From Proteobacteria bacterium UBA6908 (GTDB lineage Bacteria > Pseudomonadota > Gammaproteobacteria > Acidiferrobacterales > UBA6901), in assembly GCA_002451085.1 (NCBI GenBank), contig DKBE01000085.1, forward strand, positions 1 through 9,414: a stretch of 9,414 nt of DNA. The letters are read 5' to 3'. Shown here piece by piece: positions 6,264 to 9,414 of the stretch (positions are counted from its first letter, which is position 1; every line of letters begins with the position of its first letter). Both the position numbers and the translations under genes were made by a program. The notes under the pieces are model-generated. The model saw only the letters and a program-made list of their open reading frames with translations. It had not been told where the DNA came from and ran no database searches.

Positions 6264-8318
6264 ATGAGCAAACCAGCGCAGACCGCCGCCGTTCCGATGA
6301 AACGCGCCATCCTGCGTGGCGCGCATCCGGTGCGCATAGCCCTGGTCGGCCTGCCCAACAGCGGCAAGAGCACACTGTTCAAAACCGTGGCCAGCACGGC
6401 CGTGCAGACCGGCGAACTGACCGGCACACATCGGGCATATGGCGAATGCGCGGTTCAAATCGGCCTCGACCAGGTGCGACTGGTGGACCTGCCCAGCATC
6501 TCCTCGCTGCACGGACTGGCCCGTGATGAACGCGTGACCCTGCAGTACCTGCTGTGGGGCGATGAACGTCCGCCGATTGCGGCCCATGAGCCGGGCGGAC
6601 CCCCGGCGCCATTTGCGCCACCGGACGTCATCATCCAGGTGATGGATGCGACCGCGCTCTCGCGCCATCTGGAGTTCACGCTCGAACTCAGCCAGCTCGG
6701 TCGTCCGATGGTGATCGCGCTCAACATGATGGACGACGCCGCTCGCAAGGGCCTGCACATCAACACCCGCAAACTCAGCAAACAACTGGGAATTCCGGTG
6801 GTACCGACCACCGTGGTGATGGGTCAGGGGATCATGGAGCTATTCACCGCGGCACTGAACACGGTTCGCAAACGTGCCTGTCCGCTACCGCAACCGCCGA
6901 GCAAGCACCTGACCCCGGTACTCGCTCCTTTGAGTTCAGCGCTCAATCACCCCGAGATCCATGACGCTTTCCGAATGCCTCATGCCCTGTTGCTCGCGCT
7001 GGCGGCTGCCGACGACAGCTATTTCCATCACGAGCTGGCTGAGCATTTTGGCGGCGAAGTGCCACATCTGGAGCGCTTGCGGACCCAAGCGGAGAAATCC
7101 CTGCCCCGCCCACTGGCCGAAGAACTGCACGCCGACCGCCATCACCAGGCAGCGTCACTGGCCGAGGACGTGACCCGAACCGGCGCGGCCTACGAAGGCA
7201 AAGGCTGGCGGTTCTGGATGGATGAACTTTTTCTGCATCCACGCTGGGGTCTGGTTGGCAGCATGGCGGTATTCGCCGCCGTCCTGTTCGTCGTCTTCGA
7301 GATCAGCACCTGGATCGATTCCATGACGTCAGCCAAGCTGGTTGAGCTGACGGCAGCCTGGCAACCAACTGACACATTCGGCGTTGTGTTGCGCGCTGTG
7401 GTTGATGGGCTGATTGGTCTGGTTGGTATCGTGGTGCCGTACATGATCCCATTGGTGTTACTGCTGGTGGCCCTCGAGGAATCGGGAATCATGCAGCGCA
7501 TCGCCTTCGTGGTCGATCGTGGCTTTCATCACCTCGGGCTGCATGGCGCCGTGGCACTGCCGTTCCTGCTTGGGCTGGGTTGTAATGTGCCGGCCATCTC
7601 GGCCGTCGGCCGCAATACGACCGGGCGCGAGCGTGTGATTGCCTCGGTGCTTATCACCTTTGTGCCCTGCTCGGCCCGCTCAGCCATTATTTTGGCGATC
7701 GCCGGCAAGTATCTGGGTGGCTTCGGGGTGTTCGGAATCTTCATGCTCACCATTGTGGTGATCACGCTGGGCGGCCAGTGGTTGGCACGTCGCCTGCCGG
7801 AGCGTGGACCCGGACAAGTCCTGGAGATCCCGTCCTATTCGCTGCCTACCGGCCATGCGCTGGTGTCCCAAACCTGGTCGCGAACCAGCGATGTCTTGAC
7901 CATCGTGACGCCATTACTGGTAGCGGGCAGCGTGGTTCTGGCGCTGCTCAAACATATCGGTGCGGACGAAGTCGTGAATACCATGTTGCTCCCAATCACC
8001 GGCTGGTGGCTGGGTCTGCCCGTGGTGCTGGGGGTGCCGATCCTGTTTGGGGTGTTGCGCAAGGAATTGTCGCTGCTAATGATCTATCAGGCCCTCGGCA
8101 GCTTCGAGATCGGCACGATGCTGGATTGGGTCCAGATCACGACCTTCCTGGTGTTTCTGACGTTTTATATCCCGTGCGTTTCAACGTTCGCGGTCATGCT
8201 CAAAACGATCGGTCGGCGTGATGCGCTGTTTTCGTTGGCCGTTTCCGTCGGTGTGGCGCTGGTCGTGGCGGCGGCCGTACGCTGGTTGCTCACCGCGTTG
8301 CAGTTGCTGCCGTTCTGA
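6264..8318 (+). CDS. feoB: FeoB-family ferrous iron transporter with atypical G3 motif
   Basis: The 684-residue product has the FeoB layout: an N-terminal GTPase domain, a helical linker and a C-terminal membrane core. GTPase motifs: G1 GLPNSGKST (29-37, intact); G3 DLPS (75-78), where DLPG is usual; G4 NMMD (154-157); G5-like PTTVVMGQG (181-189). The usual switch-I segment WPGVTVE is not visible; LTGTHRAYG stands near that place. The linker spans about 195-325. Membrane helices begin near residue 330. The core has both FeoB gate signatures: GCNVPAISA (439-447) followed by FVPCSARSAI with Cys469, and GVLRKELSLL (596-605). FeoB carries Fe(II) across the inner membrane. The chain is shorter than E. 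coli FeoB (773). No feoA, feoC or FeoA fusion is visible beside it. ATG 6264 lacks a Shine-Dalgarno, and so does the in-frame ATG at 6297. The family is clear; the metal, and whether GTP is hydrolysed normally, are open. Confidence 0.87.
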   Translation: MSKPAQTAAVPMKRAILRGAHPVRIALVGLPNSGKSTLFKTVASTAVQTGELTGTHRAYGECAVQIGLDQVRLVDLPSISSLHGLARDERVTLQYLLWGDERPPIAAHEPGGPPAPFAPPDVIIQVMDATALSRHLEFTLELSQLGRPMVIALNMMDDAARKGLHINTRKLSKQLGIPVVPTTVVMGQGIMELFTAALNTVRKRACPLPQPPSKHLTPVLAPLSSALNHPEIHDAFRMPHALLLALAAADDSYFHHELAEHFGGEVPHLERLRTQAEKSLPRPLAEELHADRHHQAASLAEDVTRTGAAYEGKGWRFWMDELFLHPRWGLVGSMAVFAAVLFVVFEISTWIDSMTSAKLVELTAAWQPTDTFGVVLRAVVDGLIGLVGIVVPYMIPLVLLLVALEESGIMQRIAFVVDRGFHHLGLHGAVALPFLLGLGCNVPAISAVGRNTTGRERVIASVLITFVPCSARSAIILAIAGKYLGGFGVFGIFMLTIVVITLGGQWLARRLPERGPGQVLEIPSYSLPTGHALVSQTWSRTSDVLTIVTPLLVAGSVVLALLKHIGADEVVNTMLLPITGWWLGLPVVLGVPILFGVLRKELSLLMIYQALGSFEIGTMLDWVQITTFLVFLTFYIPCVSTFAVMLKTIGRRDALFSLAVSVGVALVVAAAVRWLLTALQLLPF

Positions 8319-8327
8319 GGCATCGAT

Positions 8328-8561
8328 TCAGCGATCGCCGGCGGCCGGCGGCTTCGGCTTGGCCAAAAACACGAACGGCAGCGCAAAGGGTCCAAAGGCA
8401 AATCCCATTACCGACCAGTACACCCAGCGCGCCTTGCGACGGTGGGCGATGTAGCCACACACGACGGCACACGCGACAGACAACAACAGGGTGACCAGCA
8501 GCATTGGCGCGGACAGCGCCCACATCTGTTGAATCAGTTCTGTTGGATTCATTTCATTCAT
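8328..8561 (-). CDS. Small two-helix membrane protein, uncharacterised
   Basis: This 77-residue protein has two hydrophobic helices (about residues 16-38 and 46-67), separated by the basic stretch HRRKARW and followed by a short Lys/Pro tail. By the positive-inside rule the middle loop would be cytoplasmic, placing both ends outside, but the lysines in the tail make topology uncertain. I do not recognise the family. ATG 8561 is chosen because GGGAG (8567-8571) lies five bases upstream; a GTG at 8564 would be only two bases from it. The start overlaps the last 8 bases of the upstream gene, so translational coupling is likely and the two products probably act together. The 3' end is convergent with feoB, leaving 9 bp between the stop codons. 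Confidence 0.75.
   Translation of the reverse strand: MNEMNPTELIQQMWALSAPMLLVTLLLSVACAVVCGYIAHRRKARWVYWSVMGFAFGPFALPFVFLAKPKPPAAGDR
8336..8350. repeat. GC-rich inverted repeat at the feoB/small-membrane-gene convergence
   Basis: CGCCGGC (8336-8342) and GCCGGCG (8344-8350) are perfect inverted copies around one base. It lies 17 bases after the feoB stop and inside the 3' end of the convergent gene, where it encodes Pro/Ala codons. A strong hairpin could stop feoB transcription, but no T tract follows on either strand, so an intrinsic terminator is not established. Confidence 0.3.
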
Positions 8562-8958
8562 CACGACTCCCGGCTCCCGGGCCAGGCTTCAGGTCCCAGG
8601 AGGTGTTGGCGGACGTCGAATACATCGGTTTGTTGTCGTTGAGAAAAAGCCAGCCTTTGACGATACGGTAGATAAACCACACACAGGTTACACCGAGGAT
8701 GACCCAGCCAATAACGATAATGAAGGTCAATGCGCCCAGCACAAACCACAACAACGAGAACCAGAAAGTACGAATCTGCCAGCGAAAGTGGCTCTCGAGC
8801 CAGGTTCCGCGGGCGTCATCCATTTTGATGTAGTTCATCACGATGGCCACGATCGCGGTGATACCGGCCCCCAGCAGGGTCAGCGCGTATAGCGCGTAGA
8901 TCAGCGTGGTGACGTTCTTGAGCGACTGCAATTTATCGTTCGGGCTGATGGTTTCCAT
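8554..8958 (-). CDS. Uncharacterised membrane protein of the COG3671/DUF4870-like group
   Basis: The 134-residue product has a hydrophobic helix at about 17-43, then the conserved-looking segment MDDARGTWLESHFRWQIRTFW (46-66), and a long hydrophobic stretch (67-99) that fits two short helices. A polar tail of about 30 residues ends GPGAGSRDE. The R-G-T-W-L-x-S-H-F-R-W-Q-x-R-T-F-W block is typical of small membrane proteins grouped under COG3671 or annotated DUF4870-like. No biochemical role is established for them. The assignment comes from memory of the motif and is moderately sure. The start at 8958 has only a weak GGAT as ribosome-binding site. A promoter-like pair lies upstream at 8991-9019. 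It is the first gene of a likely two-gene operon, since the next gene starts inside its stop region. Confidence 0.78.
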   Translation of the reverse strand: METISPNDKLQSLKNVTTLIYALYALTLLGAGITAIVAIVMNYIKMDDARGTWLESHFRWQIRTFWFSLLWFVLGALTFIIVIGWVILGVTCVWFIYRIVKGWLFLNDNKPMYSTSANTSWDLKPGPGAGSRDE

Positions 8959-8990
8959 AGCGACATCCGCTGGGCAGGATATTGGGGTTC

Positions 8991-9019
8991 ATGCTAGCGA
9001 TTCGGTGTGCATCTGTCAT
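8991..9019 (-). promoter_or_regulatory. Candidate promoter for the small membrane-protein operon
   Basis: On the minus strand ATGACA (9014-9019, 5 of 6 to the -35 consensus) and TAGCAT (8991-8996, 4 of 6 to the -10) are separated by exactly 17 bp. Transcription would start near 8984, giving a leader of about 26 bases before ATG 8958. This is the best-spaced promoter-like pair in the window, but it is inferred from sequence only. Confidence 0.4.
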
Positions 9020-9054
9020 GTCAGCCAATGAAACCGCGATCGCGCGTAAACGAT

Positions 9055-9202
9055 ATGGTCCAAATCATCCTCCTGATGGCGTTAAGCACGATCATCGCTC
9101 GCTGCCACCCACGCTCAAGACATCGCCCGTTGCGAACACCTCAGCCAAGTGCACGGCGGCATTCGTTGGGTCTTGGTCATTCGCCGGTCGCTCCTGTACT
9201 GA
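9055..9202 (+). pseudogene. Possible frameshifted remnant of a small secreted-protein gene
   Basis: From ATG 9055 one frame reads MVQIILLMALSTII, a good start for a signal peptide, then turns into Arg/Pro/His-rich sequence typical of a wrong frame. From about 9086 the next frame reads SSLAATHAQDIARCEHLSQ and on to HGGIRWVLVIRRSLLY, stopping at 9200-9202. Joined by one frame change between about 9086 and 9100, the two give a plausible signal peptide with an AxA-like cleavage site (THA, then QD) and a short mature part. Third codon positions in both parts are mostly G or C, like real genes here. No ribosome-binding site is evident, and the second frame has no start of its own. I do not recognise the protein. 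It could be a decayed gene, a sequencing error in an intact one, or chance. Confidence 0.3.
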
Positions 9203-9226
9203 TTCTCGGAATCAATTGGTGTACAG
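9194..9226. repeat. Hairpin-forming inverted repeat with 12-bp total stem
   Basis: CTGTAC (9194-9199) and TGATTC (9200-9205) form the left arm. The loop is TCG. GAATCA (9209-9214), a 6-base bulge (9215-9220) and GTACAG (9221-9226) form the right side. All 12 pairs are Watson-Crick. An overlapping alternative pairs TACTGAT (9197-9203) with ATCAGTA (9227-9233). No T tract follows on either strand. It may be an RNA hairpin downstream of prfC, or a remnant of a repeated element. Confidence 0.45.
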
Positions 9227-9271
9227 ATCAGTAAACGACTACCCCGGGTGTGTGGAAGACCTCCACCGGAA

Positions 9272-9297
9272 TGATTCAACGTCGGAATCAATGTTGT
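9272..9297. repeat. Imperfect second copy of the TGATTC...TCGGAATCAA element
   Basis: TGATTC, then AACG, then TCGGAATCAATG at 9272-9293 matches 9200-9218, where TGATTC runs straight into TCGGAATCAATTG; the downstream GTTGT and GTGT also align. Both copies are themselves inverted repeats (TGATTC/GAATCA). The right-hand copy overlaps the prfC stop codon (9288-9290). Two copies 72 bp apart suggest a small local duplication with a 4-base gap. Confidence 0.35.
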
Positions 9298-9414
9298 TCG
9301 CGCGTGGCTTCGAAGCGGATGTCGGGCCAGCGCTCCTGCGTGAGCTGCAGGTTGACGCGGGTTGGAGCCAGGTAGGTTAGTTCACCTGCCCCGTCGCGCG
9401 CCAGGTTGTCGCGC
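9288..9414 (-). CDS. prfC: Peptide chain release factor 3, C-terminal end (runs off right edge)
   Basis: The last 41 codons of a minus-strand gene end at TGA 9288-9290 and continue beyond the window. The readable end, with [20 protein letters not shown] followed by [10 protein letters not shown], matches the conserved C-terminus of RF3 (E. coli PrfC has a closely similar APTMVNLNLAQERYPD-type end finishing in TREH). RF3 is a translational GTPase that recycles RF1 and RF2 from the ribosome after peptide release; its G domain would lie outside the window. Only the tail is seen, but this motif block is distinctive. No clear intrinsic terminator follows; the nearest hairpins are at 9252-9266 and 9194-9226. 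Confidence 0.9.
   Translation of the reverse strand, partial: RDNLARDGAGELTYLAPTRVNLQLTQERWPDIRFEATREQH

Larger units (their letters stand above)
8959..9287. other. 329-bp stretch without an intact gene
   Basis: This interval separates the small membrane operon from the 3' end of prfC. It contains the operon's candidate promoter (8991-9019), a possible frameshifted secreted-protein remnant (9055-9202), a 12-bp-stem hairpin (9194-9226), a shorter hairpin GTGGA/TCCAC (9252-9266) that could help end prfC transcription but lacks a T tract, and a partial repeat that reaches into the prfC stop codon. The longer open frames here (for example 8982-9380, plus) look like no protein I know. Confidence 0.5.

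Noticed and set aside
9007..9234. Plus-strand frame of 75 codons beginning MHLSCQPMKPRSR
   Set aside because: Only its middle (from ATG 9055) looks like protein; the rest is Arg/Pro-rich out-of-frame sequence. The coding-like part is reported as the possible frameshifted remnant.
8982..9380. Plus-strand frame of 132 codons near the right edge
   Set aside because: It crosses the spacer and then runs antisense to the prfC tail. No domain or ribosome-binding site is visible.

Overview
The window looks like a chromosomal, core-genome segment of a free-living gammaproteobacterium outside the Enterobacterales. The evidence is a full-length PpnN of the proteobacterial type, a full-length proteobacterial phosphoenolpyruvate carboxylase, a DUF4124 envelope protein, the C-terminus of release factor 3, and GC-rich coding with G/C-biased third positions. 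I see no transposase, integrase, tRNA, rRNA, CRISPR array or phage gene. The species cannot be named from the sequence.

Layout. Positions 1-366 (minus) hold the N-terminal part of an unrecognised gene that runs off the left edge. Its upstream region carries a perfect 22-bp palindrome. ppnN (445-1815, minus) and ppc (2004-4826, plus) are divergently transcribed from a 188-bp spacer. After ppc, on the plus strand, come a small secreted DUF4124 protein (4875-5294), a YiiX/YebB-like permuted-papain cysteine hydrolase (5421-6197) and a 684-residue FeoB-family GTPase/transporter (6264-8318). Convergent to feoB, two small membrane-protein genes overlap as a likely operon on the minus strand (8554-8958, then 8328-8561). 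A 329-bp stretch (8959-9287) follows. It holds a candidate promoter for that operon, a possible frameshifted remnant of a small secreted-protein gene, and several inverted repeats. The last 127 bases are the 3' end of prfC (minus).

How the genes fit together. The region is a set of housekeeping units, not one pathway. PpnN adjusts nucleotide pools, Ppc feeds oxaloacetate to the TCA cycle, FeoB is expected to move ferrous iron (or a related divalent metal), and prfC works in translation termination. The uncharacterised parts are the DUF4124 protein, the YiiX-like hydrolase, the two small membrane proteins and the partial gene at the left edge.

I found no clear new multi-gene system. The points most worth a second look are the FeoB-family protein, which has a changed G3 motif, no feoA beside it and possibly a leaderless start; a 13-bp AT-rich motif shared by two distant upstream regions; and the remnant and hairpins between the small membrane operon and prfC.
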